Source: Schleiferilactobacillus harbinensis DSM 16991 (GTDB lineage Bacteria > Bacillota > Bacilli > Lactobacillales > Lactobacillaceae). From it: DNA of 64,000 nucleotides. Position numbers and translations under genes: made by a program. The stretch lies in NCBI RefSeq assembly GCF_000425885.1, contig NZ_AUEH01000002.1:1-64000 (forward strand), given 5' to 3'. A model generated the notes under the pieces. That model did no database searches. It was not told where the DNA came from and saw only the letters and a program-made list of their open reading frames with translations. Each line of letters starts with the position of its first letter. Position 1 is the first letter of the stretch. Positions 16,661-26,173 of this stretch are shown here, piece by piece.

Positions 16661-17593
16661 ATGGCGACATACCAAGCCCTGCAATTCACTGGTGATTCCG
16701 CAAAGCCGCTGATTTGGGTGAACAAAGCGCTACCGGCAGCCCGGACGCTGCCGCCGGATCAAGTCTTGGTGGCGGTGCAATATAGCCGGATCAATCATAA
16801 AGACCGACTGGCTCTGAATCCGAAAAACCGAATAATTGCCGGTAATGACTATCCCTTAGTGGGCGGTATTGACTTGGCCGGGGTGATCACTGCCTCCAAT
16901 CAGCCGGTGTGGCCCGTCGGTACGGCCGTTATTGCCACCGGTTTTGACCTGGGAACGGCCCGGGACGGCGGGTTCGCCGAATATGCCCAAGTACCGATCC
17001 AGTATTTGACCCAGCTGCCCACCGGATTGTCTGCCCAAGAAGCAATGGCTTTGGGAACGGCGGGCTTAACGGCGGCCGCGGCGTTGACTGAACTCTTTCG
17101 CGTCACGGCCTTGACCGACAAAACCGCCCCCATTCTGATCACCGGCGGCCATAGTGCGGTGGGCCAAATTGCTGCTGGAATCCTCCAGCGGCGGCGCTAC
17201 GCCAATGTCACGATCAGTTCGGCGCATGATTGGCCGGCTCCGGCCCAAGCTTTGGCCCACGCCAAATACGCCGCCGCCCTGGATACCGTAGGCGGCGACG
17301 CATTAAGTGTCATTTTGCCCCAAATCGCTCCCGGCGGAACGGTGGTGGCCGTGGGCAATCTGGGGCAGGCCCAGCTCACCACGTCGATCTATCCGTTTAT
17401 TCTGCGCGGCATCCGGCTCCAAGGCATTGATTCCGTTCATCTGCTGCCGGCGGACCGGGCAGAACTTTGGCAGCTGCTGGCAACCAATTTACGGCCGACA
17501 CCTTTCCCAGATTTTCCGACAATTTCCTTTGACCAGCTGCCGGCTGCTCTGCTTGCCGCCAATCAGCCTTCACCCGTCATCGCGGTTGCTTAG
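16661..17593 (+). CDS. medium-chain (zinc-independent) alcohol dehydrogenase/quinone oxidoreductase, YhdH/YhfP-like
   Basis: A 310-residue MDR-family NAD(P)H oxidoreductase. An N-terminal GroES-like domain (INHKDRLALNP, PLVGGIDLAGVI) precedes a Rossmann domain with ILITGGHSAVGQIAAGIL. The structural-zinc cysteine cluster is absent, as in quinone/acrylyl-CoA reductases. The ATG at 16661 follows AAAAAGGAGG; the open frame upstream crosses the promoter and is not used. The Fur/PerR-like box suggests stress or metal control. The final 24 bases overlap the convergent antiporter gene. Confidence 0.82.
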   Translation: MATYQALQFTGDSAKPLIWVNKALPAARTLPPDQVLVAVQYSRINHKDRLALNPKNRIIAGNDYPLVGGIDLAGVITASNQPVWPVGTAVIATGFDLGTARDGGFAEYAQVPIQYLTQLPTGLSAQEAMALGTAGLTAAAALTELFRVTALTDKTAPILITGGHSAVGQIAAGILQRRRYANVTISSAHDWPAPAQALAHAKYAAALDTVGGDALSVILPQIAPGGTVVAVGNLGQAQLTTSIYPFILRGIRLQGIDSVHLLPADRAELWQLLATNLRPTPFPDFPTISFDQLPAALLAANQPSPVIAVA

Positions 17594-19675
17594 TGCCAGA
17601 TTCTCGGCAAAATTGATTTGCTGGCGCAGTTGCGTTGCCTCTTCCGGGGTGATCCGGCCAGCTTCGAATAACTCTTGAACTGCACTCCGTTCAGCCGCTA
17701 AAGCGGTTTGGCGGAGTGCTTTAATTTGATCGGCTAATTGATTATTACGCGGCGCAGAAAGACTCTTCAACTGGGCGATTCGGCCCCGATAGGCAGTGAT
17801 CACCTCATAAATACTTTGGGGTGAAATCGCCGTCTCGGCAAAGTCAGGTTCTTTGGTCACCCGAGAAATACCCTTGATCGCGCCCTTGGCTAATTCGCGT
17901 TCCACAAATAATTGTTCATTAAAAAACGGATGCGCACTGTTGCGATTATTGCTGGCACTGATCCGAGTCCGTACCTGTTGATAGCGCAGCTGAATTAACC
18001 GGCCCGCACTGCGCCAGATCCGATAATTATTGGTCAGCATGGCCGCATAATCAGCTTCCCGTTGATGCAGTAATGCGACGTTGCGCTGATATGTCGTCGC
18101 TTGAATTAAATTTTGCCGCCATAAGTGGTCTAACGCCTGCCGCTCCTGCTGTACGCCGATGATCCGCAAGCGCAGACTCTCACCGAGCAGGGGTGATACT
18201 TTATCACCGTTGGGCTGCCGCAATTGTTTCAATCGGCGCTCATAGTCGTTGATGATCGCCAATACTGCCCGCTGGTTATCCTGCCGTCGTTCACTTTCCA
18301 GTGCCGTAATCGCCACCCGATACGTGTAACTTTGGGCTTGGGCAAAACCGATCGTCTGACCACTGGCCGCCGCAGCATCAGCCTCTTCATCTGCCGTGTT
18401 CACAGAACTCCCCCGAGACCGGAACAAACCGCTGCCAGGGGAAAGGATCGGCAATAAAATGGCGGCCATGACCAGACTCAAAATGACGACACCAGCCGCA
18501 ATAAACAGCAGCAGGGCCCGTTCCGGAAAGGGTTTGCCCCCAGCCACCGTCATCGGCAAAGAAAAGACGGCGGCCATGGAAATGGCGCCGCGCACGCCGG
18601 ATAAACCGCTGAGAATGGCCGTCCGCCAACTGGGCCGAGCGTTCTTAGCCGCCCGCCACGAATGGAGCAAAGCCGCCCCATATGTCCATAGGGCGCGAAT
18701 GGCCACCAGCATCAGCCACATGGCAATGACGATTCCCACCGCATTCAATGTATTGATGCCCGGATCGGTGACCGCCTCGCCGAAAGCAACCGGCAATTCG
18801 ATCCCCAAGATCAGGAAAACCATCCCGTTCAGCAAATACACCACCAACTGCCAGGTCCGCTGCGTCACGATACGCAGTTCCGGCTGGGCGGAAAAGTTGA
18901 CTGCCCGCTGGGAGGCAAAAATACCCGCCACCACGACCGCGATAACGCCGGACGCATGGAAGCCCTCCTCCGCCGTCAGGTACACGACAAAGGGGATCAG
19001 CAGCGATACGATCGTGTGCAGCAAAACGTCAGAAATCCCGTGATCCAGCAAGATTGTCTGCCCCGCCCGGAATAGGAACGCCAGCAGCAGCCCGACGATT
19101 GCCCCCACAATACTGATGTAGAAGAAGTCCAACACCGCTGCTTGGGGATGGAACACCCCGCTGACCGTGGCGTTGACCCCATACTTAAAACCAATCAGAC
19201 CGCTGGCATCATTGATCAGACTTTCTCCAGCCACCAGATGCAGAATATAATCCGGCAGTTTGGCCCGCCGCGCGATGGATTCTACGGCAATCGGGTCCGT
19301 CGGCGACATGATTGCCGCGAAAGCCAAGGCTGTCGCCAACGGAATCGTGGGCAGCAGCCAGTGAAAAAACAAGCCGCCGACAAAGGTCGCGACAAAAACC
19401 AGCAGAATGGCGTTGGCAATGATTGGTCCTTTAAGTTCCCACAATTGGCGCTTGGGGAAGCTCACCCCGTCGTTGTAGAGTAGCGGCGCGATGAACAGCA
19501 GGGTGAACCAATCCGATTCCAGTGGTATCTTCACCGCAAAAAAGAGGGCCAGTACCAGGCCAACGGCGATCTGAATCAAGCTGATGGGTACATCCACTAA
19601 GTAGTGACTGATGATGTTCGACAACACCACCAGCCCCACCAAGAGGATAACCCCTTCGATCAGGGCGATCTGCAT
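17570..19675 (-). CDS. CPA1-family Na+/H+ antiporter (NhaP/YjcE-like)
   Basis: The first 430 or so residues form a 12-13 helix cation/proton antiporter: FIAPLLYNDGVSFPKRQ, MSPTDPIAVESIAR with the transport Asp, LVAGESLINDASGLIGFK and SGVRGAISMAA are the CPA1 motifs. Residues about 440-701 are a long soluble helical tail, charged and rich in Arg, Gln and Glu, of the kind seen in bacterial NHE-like proteins. It expels Na+ in exchange for H+. ATG 19675 is 11 bases after AAAGGAG; murB lies 32 bases upstream, probably co-transcribed. The stop overlaps the oxidoreductase 3' end. Confidence 0.9.
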   Translation of the reverse strand: MQIALIEGVILLVGLVVLSNIISHYLVDVPISLIQIAVGLVLALFFAVKIPLESDWFTLLFIAPLLYNDGVSFPKRQLWELKGPIIANAILLVFVATFVGGLFFHWLLPTIPLATALAFAAIMSPTDPIAVESIARRAKLPDYILHLVAGESLINDASGLIGFKYGVNATVSGVFHPQAAVLDFFYISIVGAIVGLLLAFLFRAGQTILLDHGISDVLLHTIVSLLIPFVVYLTAEEGFHASGVIAVVVAGIFASQRAVNFSAQPELRIVTQRTWQLVVYLLNGMVFLILGIELPVAFGEAVTDPGINTLNAVGIVIAMWLMLVAIRALWTYGAALLHSWRAAKNARPSWRTAILSGLSGVRGAISMAAVFSLPMTVAGGKPFPERALLLFIAAGVVILSLVMAAILLPILSPGSGLFRSRGSSVNTADEEADAAAASGQTIGFAQAQSYTYRVAITALESERRQDNQRAVLAIINDYERRLKQLRQPNGDKVSPLLGESLRLRIIGVQQERQALDHLWRQNLIQATTYQRNVALLHQREADYAAMLTNNYRIWRSAGRLIQLRYQQVRTRISASNNRNSAHPFFNEQLFVERELAKGAIKGISRVTKEPDFAETAISPQSIYEVITAYRGRIAQLKSLSAPRNNQLADQIKALRQTALAAERSAVQELFEAGRITPEEATQLRQQINFAENLALSNRDDG

Positions 19676-19707
19676 GCTGGTACCGCTCCTTTCGTCCTTT
19701 GCTTAAA

Positions 19708-20628
19708 CTACTTCTGTTCTGGCGCTTCGCCGATGATCCGGACTTCCGGCTCTAAACGGACACCGAACTTAGTCCAGACTGTCTGCTCAATCAAAGCAAT
19801 CAGGGCCAAATAGTCGGAGGCCGTGGCCTGACCAATGTTCACGATGAAGCCGGCATGTTTGTTAGATACTTGTGCCCCGCCAATCTGTTTGCCCTGCAGT
19901 CCGGCTTTGATAATCAGCGGGCCAGTGAAATGCCCCACCGGCCGCTTGAAGACACTGCCGCAAGATGGATACTCCAGCGGTTGTTTCGCTGCCCGCTGGG
20001 CATTGAAGTGATCCATCCGGGCCCGGATGGCGTCCTTATCCCCGCGCTGCAAATGGAAGCGCGCAGTCAAGACAATCCCATCATTCTCTTGGATCAAACT
20101 ATGCCGGTAAGAAAAGTGCAGCGCTTCGCCGGCCGCGCGGTGCTGATGGCCGCTGCGGTCCAAGTAAGTCACCGCCGCGGCGACTTCATCGATTTGGCCG
20201 CCATAAGCACCAGCGTTCATAAAAATTGCCCCGCCGACACTGCCAGGAATACCGGCAGCAAACTCCAGACCGCTCAGCCCGGCCCGCCATGCGGCTTCGG
20301 CCACATCAATGATTCGGGCACCGGCCTCGGCGACGATGTCCGTTTCTTCAATCCGAATCTGCGCCATTTGCGTTAAAATTAATACCAACCCCCGAATGCC
20401 GCCATCGCGCACGATCAGATTGGAGGCATTACCAATAATGGTGAGCGGGATCCCGTGATTTTCGGCCAGCTGCACCAGCTGCATCGTTTCTTCGTGGGTA
20501 CGGGGAAATATCAGCCAATCGGCGCGGCCGCCGGTCTTGGTGAATGTGTACTTGGATAAAGGCTCATCCCGTAAAGGGGTAAAGCCGGCCTGGGTCAAAA
20601 CATCAGTAAAATCAACATCAACTAACAT
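19708..20628 (-). CDS. murB: UDP-N-acetylenolpyruvoylglucosamine reductase
   Basis: FAD enzyme that reduces enolpyruvyl-UDP-GlcNAc to UDP-MurNAc in peptidoglycan synthesis. The 306-residue protein carries the FAD-binding IIGNASNLIVRDGGIRG, the type-II signature GLEFAAGIPGSVGGAIFMNAGAYGG and SCGSVFKRP with the catalytic serine region. ATG 20628 follows AGGTGG. The antiporter gene is downstream on the same strand. Confidence 0.97.
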   Translation of the reverse strand: MLVDVDFTDVLTQAGFTPLRDEPLSKYTFTKTGGRADWLIFPRTHEETMQLVQLAENHGIPLTIIGNASNLIVRDGGIRGLVLILTQMAQIRIEETDIVAEAGARIIDVAEAAWRAGLSGLEFAAGIPGSVGGAIFMNAGAYGGQIDEVAAAVTYLDRSGHQHRAAGEALHFSYRHSLIQENDGIVLTARFHLQRGDKDAIRARMDHFNAQRAAKQPLEYPSCGSVFKRPVGHFTGPLIIKAGLQGKQIGGAQVSNKHAGFIVNIGQATASDYLALIALIEQTVWTKFGVRLEPEVRIIGEAPEQK

Positions 20629-20780
20629 GGGCGACCACCTATCTGCATAGACTGAACAGTAATACCTCTACTGCATAGGGCACAACTGTATACAGCAATA
20701 GTTTAGCACATCCGGCCAGCGGGCTTGGGGGCTTACGTTTCGGACCGGCATCATGTATTCTATTTGATGAGGTGGAAAAA

Positions 20781-21581
20781 ATGAAATTAATCTCCTGGAA
20801 CGTGAACGGGCTCCGCGCCGTCCTGAAGAAGGGCTTCTTAGCCACCTTCACAGCGCTGGATGCCGATATTTTTTGCATTCAAGAAACAAAAATGCACGAG
20901 GGTCAGGCCGAAGTGAACACACCGGGGTATTATCAATACTTCAATTACGCCGAACGCAAGGGTTACTCCGGTACGGCAGTGTTTACAAAATATAAGCCGT
21001 TAGCTGTTACCTATGGGATCGCCCCCTATTTCGATGACGATGAGGGCCGGGTGATCACCCTGGAATTTCCAAAATTCTTCTTGGTCACCTGCTACACCCC
21101 GAACTCTGGCGGTGAGTTGAAGCGATTAGACTATCGGACTGGGTGGGATGAGGCCTTCCGGGCGTATGTCAGTCACTTGGATAAAACCAAACCCGTCATT
21201 TTCTGCGGCGACTTGAACGTGGCCCATGAGGAAATCGATCTCAAGAACCCGACGAACAACCATCACAACGCCGGCTTCACTGATCAAGAACGCGCCGGGT
21301 TCAGCGTACTGCTCAAAGACCGGTTCTTGGACTCTTTCCGCCACTTCCACCCCACCAAGGTGATGTATTCCTGGTGGAGCTACCGTTTCGCGGCCCGCAG
21401 CCGTAACGCCGGCTGGCGGATCGATTATTTCTGCTACTCTCAACGACTGCAGCCGGAAATTACCGACGCGCAAATTCTGACCACGATTTTGGGCAGCGAC
21501 CATTGTCCAGTGGAGCTGGATACCACGGATGCCCTGAAACCCGTCGAGACTGAAGAAAAGGCAGGTGCCCAGCAAGCGTGA
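20781..21581 (+). CDS. exoA: exodeoxyribonuclease III (AP endonuclease)
   Basis: Cuts DNA at abasic sites and degrades 3' ends during base excision repair. The start MKLISWNVNGLRA, the metal-binding CIQETKM, the central GDLNVAHEEIDL and the final ILGSDHCPVEL (His and Asp of the active site) are complete, and YSWWSYRFAARSRNAGWRIDYF marks the ExoIII rather than DNase I group. ATG 20781, behind GAGGTGG, gives 266 residues. The next gene overlaps by four bases. Confidence 0.95.
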   Translation: MKLISWNVNGLRAVLKKGFLATFTALDADIFCIQETKMHEGQAEVNTPGYYQYFNYAERKGYSGTAVFTKYKPLAVTYGIAPYFDDDEGRVITLEFPKFFLVTCYTPNSGGELKRLDYRTGWDEAFRAYVSHLDKTKPVIFCGDLNVAHEEIDLKNPTNNHHNAGFTDQERAGFSVLLKDRFLDSFRHFHPTKVMYSWWSYRFAARSRNAGWRIDYFCYSQRLQPEITDAQILTTILGSDHCPVELDTTDALKPVETEEKAGAQQA

Positions 21582-22111
21582 ATTTCACAGCCATGGACTT
21601 CGAAACAGCCAATGCGCGGCCCGATTCCGCGCTTTCTTTAGCGCTGGTCGTGGTGCGCGACAGCCAGATCGTCGATTCTTTTTATACCCTGATCAAGCCC
21701 CAAAGCAAGCTGGATTGGCGTAACACTAAGATCCACGGCATCCACACCGCCGACGTGGCCGATGCCCCGACCTTCGCGGAAGTGTGGCCGCACATCGACC
21801 ATTTTTTTGCCCCGGATAAACTGGTAGCCGCGCACAACGCCGGGTTCGACAGCCGCGTACTGCGGGAGACCTTGGCCAGTTACGCAATCACACCGCCGCG
21901 GTACCTGCTCATCGATACAGTGCGCACGTCGCGCCGGTTTTATCCAGAGATGCCCAATCACAAATTAAACACCGTCGCCGCCGGCCTCGGCTTCGATTTG
22001 CGCCAGCACCACAACGCGTTGGCAGATAGCATTGCCTGCGCACAGATTCTGCTGCAGGAAGAGTATGCCTTTGGCGATGATGCGTTGAAGAAATTTGTGA
22101 AGATGGTCTGA
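21578..22111 (+). CDS. DnaQ-like 3'-5' exonuclease (DEDDh)
   Basis: A 177-residue stand-alone proofreading-type exonuclease, similar to the epsilon subunit of DNA polymerase III. Exo I FTAMDFETANAR, Exo II AAHNAGFDSRVL and Exo III HNALADSIACAQIL give the D-E-D-H-D residues. The GTG start at 21578 overlaps the exoA stop as GTGA, so the two repair nucleases are translated together. Which polymerase or RNA it serves is not known. Confidence 0.88.
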   Translation: MNFTAMDFETANARPDSALSLALVVVRDSQIVDSFYTLIKPQSKLDWRNTKIHGIHTADVADAPTFAEVWPHIDHFFAPDKLVAAHNAGFDSRVLRETLASYAITPPRYLLIDTVRTSRRFYPEMPNHKLNTVAAGLGFDLRQHHNALADSIACAQILLQEEYAFGDDALKKFVKMV

Positions 22112-22125
22112 GTAGTTCGTTGAAC

Positions 22126-22140
22126 GCCGTGCCAATGCGT
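22126..22140. repeat. end fragment of the dispersed repeat family
   Basis: GCCGTGCCAATGCGT matches the end GCCGTGCCAATGC of the elements at 11889-12090 and 50574-50608. A second end-like motif, TAGTGCCAAC, lies at 22221-22230 on the other side of the terminator. Possibly the remains of one copy. Confidence 0.35.
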
Positions 22141-22173
22141 AAAAATGGAATTTCGTCCTAGCTTGTGCCAATC

Positions 22174-22216
22174 AAAAATCCCCGTAAGATTGCAATTGCA
22201 GTCCACGGGGATTTTT
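22174..22216. terminator. bidirectional terminator between the exonuclease and tsaE
   Basis: AAAAATCCCCGT / ACGGGGATTTTT perfect arms between convergent genes. Confidence 0.85.
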
Positions 22217-22233
22217 GACATAGTGCCAACTAT

Positions 22234-22710
22234 TTAATTATCCTTGCGGCTATGCCACGCTACGTTTTCATACCGCTCATACTCATTACCCTGAGCAGAA
22301 ATCTGAATCCGGCGAGCGTCGTCGCTTTGACCGGTGCGTTCAATTTGAATCCGCACGTAGTCTAGCGGCAGCAGGTCTGTGATGAACGCCGACCACTCAA
22401 CGACGCTGACGCCGTCGCCGTCAAAGTATTCATCCAGGCCCAAATCTTCGGCGCCGCCATTTTCCAGCCGATACACATCCATGTGGTACAGCGGCAGACG
22501 GCCTTCCTGATACTCGCGAATGAGGGTAAACGTCGGGCTCTTCACCGGGCGCGAAATGCAAAGGCCCCGGGCAATGCCTTTGGTCAGCGTCGTTTTACCG
22601 GCGCCAAGATCACCGTCCAGCAGAATCACGTCGCCAGGTCCGGCAATTTCTCCCAGCGATTTGCCTAATTGAATTGTTTCCTGTGCCCCATTGGTGATAA
22701 TTTCCCGCAT
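22234..22710 (-). CDS. tsaE: tRNA threonylcarbamoyladenosine synthesis ATPase TsaE
   Basis: ATPase partner of TsaB and TsaD in making t6A37 of ANN-decoding tRNAs. Walker A is LDGDLGAGKTTLTKG (about 34-48), followed by SPTFTLIREYQ, the HMDVYRLENGGAEDLGLDEYF core and VVEWSAFITDLLP. The 158 residues start from the ATG at 22710, 7 bases after GAGGG. It is last in the ung-pta-tsaE cluster, a common lactobacillar order. Confidence 0.95.
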   Translation of the reverse strand: MREIITNGAQETIQLGKSLGEIAGPGDVILLDGDLGAGKTTLTKGIARGLCISRPVKSPTFTLIREYQEGRLPLYHMDVYRLENGGAEDLGLDEYFDGDGVSVVEWSAFITDLLPLDYVRIQIERTGQSDDARRIQISAQGNEYERYENVAWHSRKDN

Positions 22711-22737
22711 CAACGTGCCCTCACTTTCATGTCCTTC

Positions 22738-23721
22738 TTAGTCTTGATCCAGTGTTTGGGCGGCCGTGATAATGGCCAGCTTATACACATCTTCTTCATT
22801 AGAGCCCCGGGACAAATCGGAGACCGGTTTGTTCAACCCTTGGAGGATCGGGCCGATGGCTTCGAAATGACCGAAGCGTTGGGCAATCTTATAACCAATG
22901 TTGCCAGATTGCAAATCTGGGAAGATAAAGACTGTCGCTTTACCAGCAACGGTAGAACCAGGCGCTTTTTGTTCGCCAACAGAGGGTACGAAGGCCGCAT
23001 CGAATTGCAGCTCGCCGTCCAAATCCAGATCCGGCGCTAATTCATGGGCAATCTGAGTGGCTTCGGCGACTTTATCGACCTGCGGGGCCTTAGCAGAACC
23101 CTTGGTGGAAAAGCTGAGCATGGCCACGTGGGGCTCGATATCGAACAGTTTGGCTGTTTGGGCTGACGCCACCGCGATTTCGGCCAGCTCTTGGGCATTG
23201 GGATCAATATTAATGGCGCAATCGGCAAAGATATAGCGTTCGGCATCCCGCCCGCGCTGCATGATGAACGCACCGCTGGTCCGCGAAACGCCCGGCTTCG
23301 TTTTAATGATCTGCAGTGCTGGCCGCACCGTCTCGCCGGTGGAGTGCACTGCTCCGGAGACCATCCCGTCAGCTAAGCCGGTGTATACCAGCATCGTACC
23401 GAAGTAATTCGGGTCCCGCAGCATTGTTTCGGCCTGTTCCTTGGTATTCTTGCCCTTGCGGCGGTCCACAAAACTGGTCACCAAGGAATCGAAATCCGCG
23501 TAGTCGTTAGGATCTAGAATCTGGATATTGCCCAGCGTAAATCCAGCCTTCTCGGCGGCTGCTCGGATCGCCGCCGGTTCACCGAGCAGGATCGGCGTCA
23601 CTGAGCGCTCCGCGTTCAAGCGAGCCGCCGCGCCAATGATCCGGGGTTCAGTTCCTTCGGGGAATACGATGCGAATGTCTTTGCCTTGAATTTTCTGTTG
23701 TAAACTTGCGAATAAATCCAT
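22738..23721 (-). CDS. pta: phosphate acetyltransferase
   Basis: Interconverts acetyl-CoA and acetyl phosphate, the step before ATP-forming acetate kinase. The 327-residue protein is the short Gram-positive form. Conserved pieces: IVFPEGTEPRIIGAA, DPNDYADFDSLVTSFVDRRKGK, GMVSGAVHSTGETVRPALQIIKT, FADCAINIDPNAQELAEIA and FIFPDLQSGNIGYKI. ATG 23721 follows GGAGGT. Between ung and tsaE on the same strand. Confidence 0.96.
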   Translation of the reverse strand: MDLFASLQQKIQGKDIRIVFPEGTEPRIIGAAARLNAERSVTPILLGEPAAIRAAAEKAGFTLGNIQILDPNDYADFDSLVTSFVDRRKGKNTKEQAETMLRDPNYFGTMLVYTGLADGMVSGAVHSTGETVRPALQIIKTKPGVSRTSGAFIMQRGRDAERYIFADCAINIDPNAQELAEIAVASAQTAKLFDIEPHVAMLSFSTKGSAKAPQVDKVAEATQIAHELAPDLDLDGELQFDAAFVPSVGEQKAPGSTVAGKATVFIFPDLQSGNIGYKIAQRFGHFEAIGPILQGLNKPVSDLSRGSNEEDVYKLAIITAAQTLDQD

Positions 23722-23806
23722 CAATAGTTGACCTCCAACACCGGCAGTGCCGGCGACTTAGTTATGCCCTCAATGATACCTTGAAATCGCTCTCTTGCCT
23801 AGTATA

Positions 23807-24496
23807 TTAGTCGTCAATATCCGGTTTTTCCGGTAATTGCCAATTGATTGGGCTCTCGCCCAGTTCTTTCAAGTCGGCATTGGCCCGGGAGAATGGATGG
23901 GAACCGAAAAACCCCCGGCTGGCCGATAATGGACTGGGATGGGCTGAGCTGATGATCCGATTGCGCTCTTGATCGATCAGCGGAATCTTCTTTTTCGCCG
24001 CGTTGCCCCACAGAATAAAGACTACCCCGCCCCGAGCAGACAGCGCCTTAATAGCGGCATCCGTCAGCGGTTCCCAGCCCTTGCCGGCGTGGGAAAAAGC
24101 GGCCCCGGCACGCACCGTCAGGACCGAGTTGAGCAGCAGCACGCCCTGTTTGGCCCAGCTCTTCAAATAGCCATGATGGACCGGCGGATAACCCAGATCA
24201 TCTTGCAGTTCTTTATAGATGTTTTGCAAAGACGGCGGGATCTGCACCCCGGGCAGGACGGAGAAGCTCAAACCGTGGGCCTGATGGGGATTATGATACG
24301 GATCCTGACCGAGAATCACCACTTTCACCTGACTGAACGGCGTCCACTCAAAAGCCTGAAAAATATGGTGCATCTCTGGATAGATCGTATGGTGGCTGTA
24401 TTCTTCTTTCAAAAACTCATGTAACCGGCCATAATACGGGGCCGCAAACTGTTTGGCCAATACTTCCTGCCAATCGTTGTGGATCAAGACTTTCAC
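23807..24496 (-). CDS. ung: uracil-DNA glycosylase
   Basis: Family 1 enzyme that removes uracil from DNA. The water-activating loop [21 protein letters not shown] with its catalytic Asp, [23 protein letters not shown] and the DNA-intercalating [13 protein letters not shown] are all present in 229 residues. The GTG start at 24496 is backed by AGAGGTGAAGG. First gene of the ung-pta-tsaE group. Confidence 0.97.
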   Translation of the reverse strand: MKVLIHNDWQEVLAKQFAAPYYGRLHEFLKEEYSHHTIYPEMHHIFQAFEWTPFSQVKVVILGQDPYHNPHQAHGLSFSVLPGVQIPPSLQNIYKELQDDLGYPPVHHGYLKSWAKQGVLLLNSVLTVRAGAAFSHAGKGWEPLTDAAIKALSARGGVVFILWGNAAKKKIPLIDQERNRIISSAHPSPLSASRGFFGSHPFSRANADLKELGESPINWQLPEKPDIDD

Positions 24497-24623
24497 TGAC
24501 CTTCACCTCTATTGCAAACTATAGCAAAAAGCGCCGCCCGGGGAAAGACGCGGGTTGGTGCGAATGTGCTAAACTATGGATTGAGAACGTTTTAAGCTAA
24601 GCCTCAAAGAAAGGAATATCGCC

Positions 24624-25517
24624 ATGCTCAAAATGATTGCCTCCGACATGGACGGCACGCTGTTGAATGACAAAATGACTGTTTCTCCCGGCAACATTGC
24701 GGCTATTGAAGAAGCCACCAAGGCTGGCGCCGAGTTTGTCGTAGCCACGGGCCGCGGGCTCACCGAAGCACAGCCCTTGGTGGCCGATCTCACGGTGAAA
24801 CCAGCCTTCATTACCTTGAATGGCGCCCGCGTATTCAGTGAAACCGGTGAACTGCTAGTGGATTTGCCCATTCCTCAAGGGCTGGTGACTAAACTGCGCA
24901 GGGACATCGAGGCAGAGGGTTATTACTATGAATTAGTGACCAACCGCGGCATTTTTTCTGAGAGCAAAGTGCGGCGGATTCAAAATGTCGCCGATGTCTT
25001 GACCCGGCTGAATCCGGATACGTCCTTCAAAATCGCCGTTGTGCTGGCGAGTGCCCGGCTGGAGCTGATGAACATCCACTATGTCGACTCCTTCGACAGC
25101 CTGCTGGTGGATCCGACCGTGGAGGTACTCAAGATGCTGGTCTTTGACAGCCGCGGCCAAGCCGCATTCGCCCCGATTCGGGAGGCGTACGACGCCAACG
25201 CCGGACTGGTGATTACGTCATCGTCGCCAAACAATATCGAAATCAATAGTGTCGAAGCCCAAAAGGGACTGGCTCTGGCCCGCCTGGCGAAACTGCGCGG
25301 CTACGCCATGACCGACGTGATGGCCATCGGCGATAACTTGAATGATGAATCGATGATCGCCAGCGCCGGTATGGGGGTCGCCATGGGCAACGCGGTCCCG
25401 GCCATTAAAAAAATTGCTCAGTACGTGACAGCCACTAATATTCAAGACGGGGTTGCCCAGGCCATTCGGTGGGGATTGGCTGCCAAGCCGGCCGCCCAGG
25501 CCAAGGCCCGCGTCTGA
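24624..25517 (+). CDS. Cof-type HAD-IIB phosphatase
   Basis: A 297-residue haloacid dehalogenase-family hydrolase. Motif I MIASDMDGTLLND (catalytic Asp pair), motif II VVATGRG, cap type IIB in the middle, motif III KGLALARLA and motif IV VMAIGDNLNDESMIASAGMGVAMGNA are clear. Members dephosphorylate sugar phosphates, flavin or nucleotide phosphates; the substrate here is unknown. The stop overlaps the start of the next gene (TGATG), so the two are coupled. Confidence 0.9.
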   Translation: MLKMIASDMDGTLLNDKMTVSPGNIAAIEEATKAGAEFVVATGRGLTEAQPLVADLTVKPAFITLNGARVFSETGELLVDLPIPQGLVTKLRRDIEAEGYYYELVTNRGIFSESKVRRIQNVADVLTRLNPDTSFKIAVVLASARLELMNIHYVDSFDSLLVDPTVEVLKMLVFDSRGQAAFAPIREAYDANAGLVITSSSPNNIEINSVEAQKGLALARLAKLRGYAMTDVMAIGDNLNDESMIASAGMGVAMGNAVPAIKKIAQYVTATNIQDGVAQAIRWGLAAKPAAQAKARV

Positions 25518-26071
25518 TGCGCTTCTATGTCCCCGCCGAGCATAATGCCCTGGTCCGGGTAACGGATGAGAAAAACACCCCCCACTATCTCATTCAATCC
25601 CTCCGGTCGTTTGAATTGAACGGCGTGCGGGTCCTGTCCTTGAGCGCGGAGACGCTGGGCGAAGCTCGCCAGTCTTCATTGGGGTTATTGCCGAATTACA
25701 CGCTGACCAGCCATGAAGAGACTGTCGGCCAGATCAACCGGATCGTCGGGATCTGGCGGGAAGTCATCTTTGTCAGCGGTCTAAACTGGCTGCTGGTCGG
25801 CGACCTGACCCAGAATCGCTACACCGGCTTCCACGGCAACCGGAAAGTGATGGTCGTGGATACCCTATCCACCGTCACTGACGCCGACTACTATGTCGTC
25901 GACGTTTTCCACCCGGATAACGAAGTTCCTGCCCTGCTCGTCGCTGCGGTGCTCAACCGCTGGCGCAAAGTCCGCCTGCGCTCCGGCGTCCGCAACCTCT
26001 TGCGGCCAAAGAAACGCGGCTATGTCCTCGGGGACGACTTCACCCCGTACCACCATCACCGGCGGAAATAA
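25517..26071 (+). CDS. LURP-one-related/Tubby-like domain protein (tentative)
   Basis: A 184-residue soluble protein with beta-rich pattern. The segment KVMVVDTLSTVTDADYYVVDVFHPDNEVPALLVAAVLNRW resembles the C-terminal strand-helix part of the YxjI/LURP-one family, whose bacterial members have no settled function. The end is basic (RKKR and HHHRRK stretches), suggesting nucleic-acid or membrane contact. ATG 25517 overlaps the HAD gene stop. I would not go beyond a tentative family call. Confidence 0.5.
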   Translation: MRFYVPAEHNALVRVTDEKNTPHYLIQSLRSFELNGVRVLSLSAETLGEARQSSLGLLPNYTLTSHEETVGQINRIVGIWREVIFVSGLNWLLVGDLTQNRYTGFHGNRKVMVVDTLSTVTDADYYVVDVFHPDNEVPALLVAAVLNRWRKVRLRSGVRNLLRPKKRGYVLGDDFTPYHHHRRK

Positions 26072-26168
26072 AAGAGACTGAGACTAGAACCCTTTCAAGC
26101 GTACCGAGTATTAATGCTCTGCATTGACACTCGGTACGCTTGAAATATGGTCAGTCTCAGTCTCTTTT
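26070..26168. terminator. very long bidirectional terminator hairpin
   Basis: Two nested stems: AAAAGAGACTGAGACT (26070) with AGTCTCAGTCTCTTTT (to 26168), and TTTCAAGCGTACCGAGT with ACTCGGTACGCTTGAAA inside. Between convergent genes; far longer than needed for termination. Confidence 0.75.
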
Positions 26169-26173
26169 TCAAC

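Noticed and set aside
24583-24597. cre (CcpA) site before the HAD phosphatase gene
   Set aside because: TGAGAACGTTTTAA deviates at two key positions and no second support is available.
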